Assembly (NCBI GenBank): GCA_003991915.1
Contig: RQTK01000516.1
Span: 249,318 to 313,317 of the forward strand
Length of the DNA stretch: 64,000 bases
Reading direction: 5' to 3'
Origin: Elysia chlorotica
Lineage: Eukaryota; Mollusca; Gastropoda; Plakobranchidae
Shown: piece by piece, positions 1 through 53,696 of the stretch
How positions within the stretch are numbered: the first letter of the stretch is position 1
Layout: each line of letters opens with the position of its first letter
Notes under the pieces: generated by a model
The model's input: the letters and a program-made list of their open reading frames with translations, nothing else
Databases searched by the model: none
Told to the model about the DNA's origin: nothing
Translations under genes and position numbers: made by a program

Positions 1-1360
1 ATCACGTCAGGTTTAATTACTAACTTATGAAACATGGTTATATCAGAGTCTGTTTCACAGGCTCTTGTTATATCATAATAATATTTTTTTTTTAAACCAG
101 TATTTGTGACCATTAAGAATATGGGTAAATAAATTAAAAGAGATTTAGGTGAAAATGAAAGAATTATGACTTTGAGTTGCAAGGCAAAATAATCCTTGGT
201 TAAGTTTCATACCTCCCAGATTTCCCATAGAACTATACACGGAAAACACTAGAATGTCAAGGGTTTGTTGTTAGATAGGGGTAAATAACATTTCGGCGTT
301 CCTGTGCCAATGTATTCATTCAGTTACAAAGACAGCGTATTATCGAATGAGTCCATACGGGCCGTGTCTAGACTATTGAACATATTTGTGAACAGTTAAA
401 AGAAAGGGAGCAACAAAACTAACAAAAAAACAACAACGGCAACAAAAACCCACCCAAATCGTACAGACAAATTAATTTTATTCTTAAAATATATTTCTAT
501 GTTCGTGAGTGCGAGCGCAATAAGTGATACGCCAATCGAATTGAAACCTTGACATTTGATTGTGCGTGCAAGGTCTAACTTTTCACACACAAAAATCACC
601 ACAAGTATTTTTATATTAAATTTCCTCTCATTTCTCAAGACTGTTTTATTTCGCTCAGGTAGGTTAGCTTTCGACCGCTTTAAAGTTTCCTCTTTTTTTT
701 TATAGGCGAAACCTTCTATTGAAACCTTTTAAGGCATCAAGACTCAATGAAATTTAGCGTGAAAGTATAATTAACATTTTCAAAAAAGCGCAAATCTAGA
801 CGTGCACACTGCTCAGTGAAATAATTGGGATGATACGGTCGTTCGGTGAACAAAATCGTACAAGGGAAAAGAACTATCTCTGCTTAGGAGACACTACAAA
901 AAGAATGTACTATAAAAAAAAGTATTATAGGAAGTAAAACTAAAACCATGCTTTTTCTTACTAACGAATTCTGCTTCATAGGCAATGATATTTCGCGAAA
1001 AGTTATTCCACATTTATTTTTTTGGAAGACATAAGATAAGTTCAACAAGCAACAGCGTCATAGTGTCTTCTTGTTGTAGATATACAAAAACATTTCCATT
1101 TGCGCACTTTATGGACTAAAACGTCGCATAAGCTTACACCTCGTCAGACGCCTTGGTAACCGCACGAGTTGTTTGCTCACCGCGAAGTTGTACTTACAGC
1201 CGTAGAATAAGACGCATCCTTTAACATTACTCACTGGTCCTGCTTGATTAACTGACTAAAACCTTGAGTAGAGCTCATCTTCTAAAAAAAACGTTCTGTG
1301 ACTCTTGGTGAAATGACATTCCTGACTACATGTATAGCGAACCCCCACCCGACCTAAGAG
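1..1360. other. 5' flank of the SLC22 gene, no gene recognised
   Basis: AT-rich sequence with short homopolymer runs. The open frames here are short and show no recognisable domain. The promoter and any 5' UTR of the SLC22-type transporter should lie in the last few hundred bases, but I cannot place a TATA box or start site with confidence. Confidence 0.5.
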
Positions 1361-17431
<16,071 letters not shown>

Positions 17432-17434
17432 TAC

Positions 17435-17440
17435 AATAAA
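17435..17440 (+). terminator. AATAAA polyadenylation signal candidate
   Basis: AATAAA starts four bases after the SLC22 stop codon and is followed by GT-rich sequence. If used, the 3' UTR is very short; later signals may be used instead. Confidence 0.45.
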
Positions 17441-17839
17441 GTTTGTGTCTTTTTGCATCCTGAAATTATAGTTTTTTATTTTTTATATAAGATAAAATAT
17501 TTTTTAAATACCTTTTCCTCTAGGTTTTTTGCATTTAAGTTTTCACAGCATTTATTACTATTCGCAAAATGTATTTAATTAATTTAAAAAATACATTAAT
17601 ATTTTTAAATGTAGTCAACATTATTGATAAATCTTTTAAACATATTAATATATGAATGAATGTTGTCTTTTGTTTAAAATATTAAACTGGGTGAGAAAAC
17701 CACAAAAATGTTACCTACTCTGATTTGACCAGTCCTTCAACAGCAACTAGCATATTTAGGCTCACCTCTGATAATTTATGTTGTTGCACATATTGAGGAT
17801 GCCAGGACTTGTCTAAGAGAAGGTCGTAATAATCTGACA

Positions 17840-17930
17840 CAAACCACTAAGTATGGAAATAGAAGCCTGATCAGGATTCAAACCCTGGACCCCCCGATCA
17901 GAAGTCGCACGATCTGCCGACTGCACTAAA
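17840..17930 (-). repeat. tRNA-derived SINE fragment
   Basis: On the minus strand: a TAGTGCAGTCGGCAGATC A-box-like stretch, then GGTTTGAATCC (B-box). Same family as the copy at 2388-2499. Confidence 0.7.
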
Positions 17931-20628
17931 AATGTATTGGTTTTTCAATGGTCATACACATTTATAATTATAACCAATATTCATTTACTTGTATTGGTCT
18001 TATAAAATTTATTTGCAATGCTAATTTTTTTTTTTTTCAATCTTTTTTTGTTTTTGTTATTTCTATAATTTCCGTTTGAATCTCTTTTCTATTACTTTTA
18101 GTTAGAAATGTTATTGTACAAATTCCAAACTATTCATCACAATCAAAGGCTTCATCTGTTACACTTAATATTGGTGTCCTTATTATTATTACCATATAAG
18201 TAAGTTTAAAATACATCAAATTTATTCATCTTTAAATGTCTCTTTTCTGCATTTCTATTATTTTATTTCCTCTTGGTAATTCTGCACTTCTCTTTTTTGC
18301 TTCTGTTCAGGAATCAGTACATTTAAGATATTTCCAACATTGAATATTTTACTTAGTTTAAGTTTTAATTCTTACAACCTATTTTTTCACCAAATCAACA
18401 ATTTGTAGAACCCATTCCAGAGTTTCTTGAATCTATCTGATCTAAATTTTCTGTACTCACCACCAAGGCATTTTGTAAAAAAAAAAAATGAAAGTTTGAT
18501 ACTGTTCATGCAACAAAAACTGTTGAGCTGCAGAATAGAAACTCTGACAAAAATATCAAGAAAAAAGCATGATAAGTTGTTGATCCCTATTTAATGTGGA
18601 CAAGCAGAAAAACATGTAAAAGAATGTAAAATATCAGAGTACTTGACTATAACTTTAAAATGACAATACAATTTTATGGAATACAAATATCTGCTGTTCT
18701 TTCAATTATTTACAATACACAACATGTTTACATAATTACTGTAGGTAACATATTAAAACTGATGGGTATTAATAAAAGAGATAGTTTATAGAATTATAAA
18801 GGATATTGGAGTAAAGAAACATAGTTTTAGCAAAACTCAGAAGCTTGAAAATGGAGAGTGTGCAAAATTTGAAAAAGTTATTGATTCCAAAGTATCCATG
18901 AATGAGGTTTGAACTCATTCAAATATCTTTATGCAAAGTTAAATAAAATATTTACATTCATAAACCTGATGATTAAAATAAAAATCAATGTTTACTCAGC
19001 TTTTGATGAACATTACTACAAAGATTGAACATCCATACTTAACTAAACCTTTCAAAGACATTCAACTGTACATCCGCTTGTAAAAGTGTGATAACTGGCC
19101 ATGACAGGATGAAGGTGATGACAATGTGATAATGGCAATTGCAATCAATTTTAATATCCATGAAAAGTAATCACATTTTAAAACCCTAAGTTTGGAAACT
19201 ACAGGTTCGTAAATGAATATATTGTACTTTGAGGGGCTAAAAAAGTTATCTACTTTCACACTAAAGTTTCAATTAGAAGGTCAAACCATTTGACAGAATC
19301 GTAATAGAATTCAATACATCAACTGGGTAGTTTTGCTTTAACTTAACATCAATAAAACTTTCCTTGATCAATGTGTATGAGCGTAAAAACCCTTGGTACA
19401 AGTTGTACATTAGGTTCAGTCTTACATGAAGGTTTAAAGTTAAATAATTTGATGCAAAGGGAAAAAATTATTTTATTGATGAAGTTTAACAACTTCTTAT
19501 TGCAGCAAGGTATAACCCAACCAATGTGCTGTAGAAAGGAATTTACTACATTTTGCACAGATAGCAACTGACTTTGTTCAAGGTAAGCTCTAATGGGAAT
19601 GGGCTGAGGTAAAAAAAAAAAAATAGATGGTATACAAAACAGAGGCTATGTTAAGTAAAATGTTTTCTTTCAAATGACATTATACATTTTAACTTTTGCA
19701 AACAGTACTAACAAAATCACATATATTAATTTAGAGCAATAGTGCCTACTAAAAATATAGACATTGCAACATATTTGTGTATAATTAATAAGACAAAACA
19801 AAACAAAAAAGAATTAGAAAGCATAACAATTCCAGCACATTTTTGGATTCACTTAACAAAATTTAAAATGCGACACTGCTCTGCTAGTGCTACATACCAT
19901 GCAGATTTTTTTTTAAATGATAGTAAAAAATCAATACGATAGATATCTTTGCCACACAAAAAAAAATATATGTGAAAAAGAAAAATCAATATGAACAAGA
20001 TATCTTCGCCAAAAAAATTATTCATGTGAGAAGCTTGCCTTTCTTTTGTCATTGTGATCAAACTGGGATGGCAAGAAAGAAATTTTAGGTATGCTAGATG
20101 GGTGAAGAAAGAAATTGATTAGATGCAAGGGCAAAGGATGGTTTCAGTATGCATGTAATATTACTTTTAATTGATTACACAATAGCACCATATGCAAGAA
20201 AAGAAATATACATTCACAATAAAAGGATATAAGCTCAAACATTTGAGCATGCATTACCAGATGACATAATGTTAATGACCAATTCTCTGTGAAGCTGCAA
20301 GGATCATGTAGTATGTATCTTTCAGAGCCCTAAATCTTTATTTCAAAACACGATCTTTATAAGTTTGGTAAACTAGAGTGCTTGAGTTGTATAATTTCAG
20401 TATTTCGGAAGAAAACCATAATTGATGTTAAAAGCCACAATAAGTCTAAAAATTGAGACAAGTATCTAATACCTTCTGAGTCTATTGATAACTACTTCTA
20501 TCACAGTTGGCAAATAATAATTCCAAAACTTACCATAACAATAACAAAGTGTCAGAACATTGAATCTATACTAGGGACTCAAAAGTCCATCTCTTTCAAC
20601 AGAGCCACTTATTTCTCCTGATCCAACA

Positions 20629-20634
20629 TTTATT
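20629..20634 (-). terminator. AATAAA polyadenylation signal candidate for CYFIP
   Basis: AATAAA on the minus strand, about 256 bases beyond the CYFIP stop codon. A second candidate lies at 20337-20342. Transcript ends would be needed to choose. Confidence 0.3.
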
Positions 20635-20889
20635 CAAACTTAGCACACCACAAAATATTTCTCCACAAACCCCCCTAAAATACTCATTTCTCATCCTCTG
20701 TAGCTCATCTATACTTAGTTTTTAAAACATACACTTTTAAAAGGTTGAAATCACAAAATATTTCTGCGTTTTCTCGACAGCAATAAACGACTTCTCTGAG
20801 TTTCCCTACACAGAGAACTGCACAGCAGGCATATTGCTCACTCCATCATGTCAGGTCTATAAGTATTTTCTGCTATAGACACAGAGCCC

Positions 20890-45367
<24,478 letters not shown>

Positions 45368-45659
45368 TTTTGCGATTTCTTTTTATTCAACACTTAACAG
45401 TTCACTTGATCCTGTAGGAAGATTTGATTTTGTTTTAAACAGATTGAAAAATAAAAGGTCAAGTTAATGATTTCTAATTATTTCTTGTATTTTTAGGGGT
45501 TAAGAGGAATTTTTATTTAATTGTACCAAGACTAGATACAGCATCAAATTCTGTCAACATCATAAATTTACTCCGTCCTCATGGAGATGCCGGCCGCTGT
45601 TTAATTACAAAGGTCTAGATTCTAAAACCTAGGAGATTAGTAGTGTTGTATCAAGTGAA

Positions 45660-47410
45660 AGAATAGTAGTTTACTAAAGTCTAGATCTAGACCGATAGAT
45701 CTAGATACATGTAATTGTAACTAGCTTTCGTTCTAGACATAGAATCTAGTGTGAATTTGAATGGACGCAACGCGATCGACGATCGGTGAAAAAAGGGATC
45801 ATGGAGGAAGGACTAGAATTTTGATCAGCCAAATGGACGTCTTCCTTTGACAAAAAGTTTTCTTTTCAGTTTTGCTTCCACTAATTTCAGCATATTTTCC
45901 TAACCATTTGCCTTGGGTTATAAATCGCGTTTGAAAAGGTAAACAGTATGTTTTCAAACACTGTGAGTGTGAGATCACTCGTTCAGCTTAGCTACTAATA
46001 GCTAGCCCTAGAACGGTGGTGGGCAAAACGATCATCATATCGATAAATACATCATAACATCGAGAAATGAGAGAGGAATACAAAATAATCTTAACACTAT
46101 CAATAATCTAATAATAATCGTATCGCCATTTTGTTTATGCACGTTACTGACGGTTGTCGGTAAGGCAACAGTACGGCTTAGTGTTATATAGATCTAGAAT
46201 AAAACGAAGAGCTGGACGTTCACCTAGCCAAACCGTCGTGGAATTATAAACTAAAGTGCAGAAAGGCGGAATATACAGAGGAAAGGAGGAAATTTCTCCT
46301 TTTGAATGCAAAAACGAGGATTTCCTCTGACCCGCGGAAAATCATCACCACTGATCCTGATTAAGTCAGGAAAAATCAGAAAATGACGAATTTTTGGGAA
46401 AGGCAGGTCTGATACTTAGCATGGAGCCACCACTAAAATTACTTAGCCGTCGTACCCTTCCTCCTCACTACCAGTTTTCACATGGACAATTGCTGGTTAT
46501 GAAACAAAGATCTAACCTGCACTTGCATGCTTGGGTATCAGACTATCACTCGCATTTATAACCGACCTTCACACTTATAAGGGCAATGACTGGATCTATT
46601 TGCAAATGTGTGTGTATAATCTGAGTGTGCTAGTGACGCAGATGACTATTTAATCAATGGAAGCAACTTATGATTTATATTTATAAATATTTCGAGTTGT
46701 GTCCCATTTTCTGTGTAAGTGTGTTTTTCCCTAAAGAAATATGAAAAAATCCCCCCCCCCATACATACATTGATATAGAAAAATAGAAAATTAATGGGCT
46801 TTTTGGAACGACACCCTGGTAAACAGCACTTAAAAGAAGGTCCCATTTGTGCTGTAATAACAGTTTGACTGTATGGTGTTTAGTTTGTTAATTAGCATTA
46901 AAAAGTAATAATTCTAATAGAATGTCAACAGTCTTCGAGCCTGGGTGAGAGTAGAAGAATAATTCTAGATCTCTAAATTCTTTTAAAATGTTCAAACAAA
47001 ACGTTATATACATTGCTCTAAAGCAGTATTATAATCTCGAGTCCAGTTTAGAACGAAAGTGAGTAGACCTAGGAATCCAGATAGATCTTAAAAGATCTAG
47101 ATCTATATCTCTAGTGCAGGCTAGTCTCGAAGACTGAATACAGTCCTCACGGATTCCATGCAATCTAGACTAGATTCTAGAGCTACCTAACTTGTTGGGT
47201 ACATTTTCTTCAACTCGTCCGACTTACATAATTATCATGGCCTATCAATTATGATGAAATAGATCTAGATTCTAGATCTAGCCAAATTAACAGAAGATTT
47301 AGTCTCAATGTTTTCTTTCCTGATAGGTATAATTTATCACTTCCGTGTGTCTCTTCTGTCTCAATTTTTTTTTTTGCACAGGAAGTGTGTATGGTAACTA
47401 GAATACTAGA
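45660..47410. repeat. Cluster of AGATCT / TCTAGA motifs upstream of CYFIP
   Basis: Overlapping palindromes built from TCTAGATCT recur at about 45666-45710, 46190, 46970, 47085-47115, 47165 and 47262-47282, with single hexamers between. It lies just upstream of the CYFIP 5' UTR exon. A role is not known; it may be a dispersed low-complexity repeat. Confidence 0.6.
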
Positions 47411-47524
47411 TCTAATTGGGTGTAATAAGGAAGCGTTTTCATATACTGCGTGTTCTGGAAAAAAAAAAAAAAACAATCTGGAAGTGACAGGTGTGGCAAT
47501 TCTCTCTAATCCCCCAGGAAATGT

Positions 47525-47660
47525 CAAGTCAGCCTACCACATTACACTCACACCGACCCAACCAGTAAGGAAAGAAATAGGACAAGTGAATTTTGCTAGT
47601 CGTGGGTTTTGGGACTAGACACCTTCTGATTGGCAGATCAACGATCTGTCTCAGCCATTC
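47525..47660 (-). repeat. tRNA-derived SINE copy
   Basis: Carries CACCGACCCAACCAGTAAGG on the plus strand and, downstream, the decayed B-box and A-box regions of the same SINE family. Confidence 0.6.
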
Positions 47661-47825
47661 ACACTATACAGACGGACTGAACAAGTAGAGGGTGGAAGTT
47701 GGAATCCTGTATAAAAACCAATCCATAAATGTATTTGTCCGATCATGAGGTTCAAAGCGGGTCACACCTAATTGAGGGTCATGCAAATAGTTTATTAATA
47801 GCACTTTGTGAGGCCATGCGATCTA

Positions 47826-47856
47826 CCCCCCCCCCCCCCCCGCCCCAGACCCGGCA

Positions 47857-47888
<32 letters not shown>

Positions 47889-47889
47889 C
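47826..47889. repeat. Poly-C tract
   Basis: Two long C runs split by a short GC-rich interruption. The minus strand is G-rich and could form quadruplexes. Length may be unreliable in an assembly. Confidence 0.9.
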
Positions 47890-48639
47890 AAACACAAATC
47901 CTTTTTATCCCCATGTAACGTGCTAGATTTAGATGAAGAGAATAGTATTATCATATTTAGAAAGATGCACCTTAATCAGCTCAATGTTTCAAGTCAAGCA
48001 AATTAATATTTCATTTAGTTATGATATGCCAAAGTACCGGTACGCATTCTTGGTAAAAGCAACCCAAACAACACAGATGCTGGCCGAAGCACGTGATACC
48101 AGGATCAAGGTCGACGGTCAGAGGCGAACCGGTCTTCGCACATACACACGAAGCTGGAGTCTGGCTTGACCAGCTACCTAGGTTTAAAGCGTGCACAGTG
48201 GTTACGCGCAAAGCTTTAATTTTCAAATATTTAAAAAACTAAGCTAATTTTATAAATCATTTGTATTGTGACCTTATTTTATTATTATTTGAGACTTAAT
48301 ATACTACTTGGGTATAGGGCCTATATTTATAAAGGAATTCTAGAATTCTAGAGAAAAGTGTGTTTGAAGTTTTGAATCGAGAGCCGGAAAACAATTGCGG
48401 GCGTCAAACACAGACGATCACAGATATAATTTTGCCTCAGTGTCGCTATGCATAGATTGTCGGTCCGGCGTCGGAAGCTGTTATCCGTCAACGGACATCC
48501 TGTGTATCTCGAGAAACGAAAAAAAAAAAAAAAAAGACGCTAAAAGTAGATAGCTGCAAATTGTCTGTGTCTGGCTGGGATGGTTGTATATGAGTTGGTA
48601 TAGTCACTCCCTAAAGATCGCCCCATGTCTCGAAACCGA
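47890..48639. other. Intergenic, nothing recognised
   Basis: No open frame with recognisable content and no named repeat seen. Confidence 0.5.
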
Positions 48640-48830
48640 CCTCTACGCATTTACGTTTACCATGACATTATAGTCGACGTGTGCACGGTGATGTTTATCA
48701 TGATAATAATTATAGTCGACGTCTACGCAGTGACGTTTACCAGAACAATGTAGCCGACGTCTACACAGTGGATTTACTTTTATTAAAAGAAAAAAACGAC
48801 GTCCGCGCAGAGACGTTTATCAGAACAACA
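48640..48830. repeat. Degenerate ~38-42 base minisatellite
   Basis: Four to five diverged units share GACGTTTACCAGAACAAT and the CGACGTCTACGCAGTG motif. Confidence 0.75.
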
Positions 48831-49369
48831 GTTTTCAGAAACAATTCAAGCCATTCTTTCTACGTGTTTGGTTTTTGTTTTTTTTTTGTGTTTTTTTGTT
48901 GCTGTTTTGTTTTTGTTTGTTTTGTTGCTGCTGTTGTGTTGTTGTTTTTTGGTATTGTTAATACGCCATTTGGTGTATTTTAACCACTCGGAATTTAGCT
49001 TTAAATTTGTGGGTACATGTACTGGCTAAACTTCTCCAATCATAAGCGAGGTACAATTTGTGGTGTCAAAACAAGTACACTATAACTGCCCTTGCAGTAG
49101 CTTACAACACGACGTAAGAATATTCGAATAAGAATGCTTACGACAAATCGTGAGCTCATACGGCCCTATTATTTAGCAGCGACCCAGATATCTCAAAATA
49201 ATGTACTCAAAAGCGCTAGAAGCTATCCACACAGTAGCGCCCTACAAAAGTTGAGCTAAGGCTGCTACGTTTAGTTATGCTGAAACTGTCCAACTATGGT
49301 TCCTGTGCTGCGCGTATGGGTTGCTAGATAAAAGCAAAATGCACACGAAGCTATACGGGCCCCTTCCTG

Positions 49370-49503
<134 letters not shown>

Positions 49504-50750
49504 TTACCCCCATTCTTTTCAATATCAGTTTTAAACTATTTTCAATTAGATTGGACCACTCTCAAAACTGGTGCATAAAAACAAAGCGAACAGGTAATGC
49601 AATTTAATATACGGAATATTTTTTCGTTATTAGTTAATTGTTCTTTTCTTAACCTTCTCCGCAATTATTATTGGACTGTTTCTTGCTGGTGATCTACAAA
49701 ATGTTTTCAAAAAATATTTTTTCATTTTTTATTGTATTTCTCGTGTGTTTATAGATTTAATATTTGTTTTGGAAAGATCCACTCCGTCCCCCTGTCTGGT
49801 TAGTTGCGTGCAACGAGACCACTTTCGATGAGACTATATATCTATCGACAGCTTGAATAAGTTCGATGGTTTGGCTGCGGACCTTCTCCCTTACTTGGTA
49901 AATATAATTATTTCAGTTCCCTGAGTTCACAGACAAACTTGTACCTTTTATCCATAATTGTATCGTAGATGGCCACTGAAGATCAACCCCTCCTCAATGG
50001 GGTAGTGGCAAAGATAACACAAAGGTTATGAACGTCGAGCAGATCATCGGGACCGTATCCGCCCTAGTTAGCAGACGCGAGGGCAAAGAGGGAGAGCGGT
50101 GTCAGTATCCCTACTTTACCCAGGGCAGTCCTCATGATACAGCAAGAACACACATACCTTTTTTCCACTAACACGGCGAAACAGGTGGATAAAATCAAAG
50201 GTCTAGATTGAAATGACGCAGTTACCTGCGTTCATCTTCAGTTCGTTAATGCTCATGATTGACGAGGGTGAGGTTGAATAATTAAACCGATAATGTGTGT
50301 CTATAAGTTTTTTTTCCGGGGGGGGGGGGGGGGGGAACAAACGTGGGGGGAAAATACACAGAAGGTGTAGTGTGGGGTGAGGGGGGTCGGGTGGGGGGGG
50401 GGGGGGGGGGGGAAGTAACAGCTGTGCAAAGTACCAACAATCAATAATGACATTTGAACATCTCGGTTAAGTGTACACCCATTCCTTCTTTTATAAATGT
50501 TTACTCAAACTCAAGCTCGTTACTGGAAGCAGAGCAGAGAATAAAATATGTAAAAAAGAGTGCCAAGTAAGACAAAAGGAAGTACGTAGAGGAGCTGACT
50601 ACAAAGGCAGAGCCAGCCTGCAGAAGGCCAGAGAAATATGAAGAGATGATATGAGATCATCAGGACGCTCTCATGGAGGAACAGATAACCCATGCCGATA
50701 CGTGGGAGTAATGGGCCGGGGAGGGGTATGGGGAGGGGGGAGGTAGGAGG
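49504..50750. other. Intergenic with G tracts
   Basis: Contains poly-G runs near 50319-50334 and 50391-50412 and short GGGG-rich stretches. No gene recognised. Confidence 0.55.
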
Positions 50751-50754
50751 GGGG

Positions 50755-50850
50755 GGTGTTTGGATGCAGGGGAGTTATGATACGGGGGAGTAATGATACG
50801 GGGGAGTTATGATACGGGGGAGGTTACGATACGGGGGAGTAACGGGTGAT
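50755..50850. repeat. ~17-18 base minisatellite (GATACGGGGGAGTTAT)
   Basis: About five units of GATACGGGGGAGTWAT with small changes, running into the GTT repeat. Confidence 0.85.
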
Positions 50851-50857
50851 ACTGGGG

Positions 50858-50864
50858 GTTGTTT

Positions 50865-50923
<59 letters not shown>

Positions 50924-50945
50924 CTTGTTCTTGTTGTTGTTTTCT
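50858..50945. repeat. (GTT)n microsatellite
   Basis: Around 25 GTT triplets, the last few interrupted by C. Confidence 0.95.
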
Positions 50946-51192
50946 TGTTGTTTTGTTGTTTTTTACTTGTTTTTATTTTATTTTTAAAGTTAATAATTTA
51001 TACTCTGTTACGAATTCAAAGCGCCGCTGACCTTCGAACACAATTTGCGCCAAATCTTTTCAGATAAAATCAATGACTGTGGTTTGACTTTCTTTTCTTA
51101 GAGGCTACTAAAGAGAAGACTATTTACATTAGGTACTTCGACTCAATCGCTATTTCTTAGATTGTAATATAGGTTTGTCATAGACATAGGTC

Positions 51193-51392
<200 letters not shown>

Positions 51393-53248
51393 TTTCTCAG
51401 TTGTCTTTGGAGGTCAAAGGAAAAGTCTGAACTAGGACAATTAATTAAAAAAATTTAAATGGCACCTATTATCGCTACTTTCTCAAAGGATAACAGCTTT
51501 AGCTCGCAACAACTGTAACGCGCAACACAAAATTATATCATGTGACAATGATTAAAGAAATGCAGTATATTATCGTTTAATGGTGCGCCTGACGCAGTGT
51601 TTTCTTTATGTCCTGGCTTCTCTCTTACCACAATAATTGTTATATGTATTAATTTGTAAAGCTGTGGAGGAAATTATTCACAACTTTGAAAACCATATTA
51701 TATCTTCTTTAATTTGTATAAAATCGAGAATGAAAAGCTTCGAGTTTTAATATTATTCTACGAGTATAAAGCTTTATTATTTTATCTAACTAAGATGTAG
51801 GGTCTACGTTAATACAATAATCCAGTTAGACCAGTATTAGTATTAAGTGATTGGCTCAGACACAAGTCTTGACATTCCAGAAGGTTCAAGACTTAGTGTG
51901 ATGAGCCGTCATAATGATAGGAGTCCCGTAGCAATCTGAATGAAGTTAAACTCAGACAGTCTCCATCTCCGACCATTACAAAATATAGTTATGAGAGGAC
52001 TAACAATTTTCAAAATTTCGATATAAGTGGAACATAATCATTCAAAAGATCGTTCACGGAAATAAACATAGTTATAACAATAATTATAATTGTTTGGTAA
52101 GTTTGCAAAGAAAATGTTTAAAAAATGTAAAGAAAAAATAAATAAAATGTATACTGCTTATGTGAAAGTTTGTTATTTGGTGTTGTTTTCTAGAGCGTTT
52201 GACCTACTTACCTTATCCATGCACACTCTACCATTAAGCCATATAGCTATGTTTCTGTGACTAGTGTCGATCGATGATGATAATAATTATTTGTAAAAAT
52301 GTAATTTATAAATTAAAGAATAATAATGTTGAATAGCGTTTCACAATGTTTCTATGTTGCATTAAGTTCTAGCAGATTTTTTTCCCGAAGATGAGCTAAA
52401 ATTAAGACTGTATTTTTAAAAGTTATTTTCGGCGTTGTTATGTTTTGTTAAAGACAAAAATTATCGAGGTTATTTAATACCCAAGACCTGACAACCAGAA
52501 TGGTAATTCTTCTGAGATGGACGTGAGAGTCGTGATCATTCGCTCTTACAAATCGGGCTAGCGCTTCATCCTTCAATAATTTATTTTTCGTTTCTACATT
52601 CATGACTTCCAATAGCAACCTGCTATCAATAGAAGTTCTTTTCAAAGATCATCAGTCAAGACAACGCAGTGTTTAAATTTGACAACCCTCAAAGGCCATC
52701 TAAGTCACCCAATTTGAAAGGAGCTGTTGTTAACCGGTATATTCAAAGGTTAAATAAACCTTTTACAAACATTTCAAAGTTATTAAGTCATTTGTTTTCT
52801 GTTTCTATACCATCTATACTGAGCGATGAGGGGTAGGCCCTAGTAGTGACAAAATGTTCTATAAGCGTAGAAAACGTATCAAGGTATTTTAGTGGGTTGT
52901 TTTTTAACTGTAAAGGCTACGCTTAGTCAGAGTCTACGTCGCCAGCACGGTTACATGTACTACCTAAGGAGTAGTAAGCACAAGAAGAGGTAGATCCTGA
53001 GGTCCGTCTTTCCACGTATCTAGACTTCATAGTCGAACGTCTCAACCTGATTCTTCTTTTGCACAGTTTCAAATATGTCTATATGCAAGGTTAAGTAAGG
53101 TGTGAGAAGCATTGGAATTCAGTGCCGTAATCTTGGAAATCATTACTAAAAAGTCAATGTAAATTTAGGATTATCCATTGTTTCCATCATTCTATAAAGG
53201 GTATTTTTATACGTGAGATGCGAATATACCACCGATCCGTTTGTGGCA
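51393..53248. other. Intergenic, nothing recognised
   Basis: AT-rich. A 66-codon minus-strand frame at 52448-52645 has no recognisable content or splice support. Confidence 0.5.
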
Positions 53249-53696
53249 ATGGGTGTGTTTCCAAAATTAATGATTGTGTTATTTCTAACCTATCTTTGGA
53301 TTCAAGCTGTTACAAGAGATGCAGTTTCAAGAACAGACAGACACTGTACAGACTTTTAAAAATATTTAGACTGAGGACATTATATAAGACATAAACCTTG
53401 GATGACATTACCAATTTGATAACTTTCAGTTAGATATCGATTGCCACAAATTGACAAGAAGGGGTCGTCCTGTAAATATTTTAATCAGTACAACTGAACT
53501 AGTGGAGTGGTCAGAAGATCAAGTTCAAGAAGTGACCGGTACTGATATAAAGTGCCTGGACCATAACCGACACAGATTTAGCAATTCGGGCAGTAGGGCT
53601 GTTGATATGAATTTTGATACAGATGTCAAGAAAATTTCGCTCTCAAGGAAACTCGTGATTGACTCCGGTTATCGATCTAAGCCGCTAAGGAAATAA
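53249..53696 (+). CDS. Weak candidate for a small secreted-protein gene
   Basis: A 36-codon frame at 53249-53359 opens with a signal-peptide-like MGVFPKLMIVLFLTYLWIQA. At 53421-53429 a CTTTCAG acceptor precedes an open frame to TAA at 53696 (89 codons), ending SGYRSKPLRK. No good in-phase donor joins the two; the best (GTTTCA, GTTACA) are poor. The second part resembles no family I know. It may be chance. Confidence 0.2.

Larger units (their letters stand above)
17441..20889. other. Gene-free tail-to-tail interval
   Basis: AT-rich region between the SLC22 stop and the CYFIP stop, on opposite strands. It holds a SINE fragment at 17840-17930 and probably the CYFIP 3' UTR. No coding segment recognised. 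Confidence 0.6.

Noticed and set aside
50809-51067. Poly-Cys and poly-Val open frames
   Set aside because: Produced by the GTT repeat.
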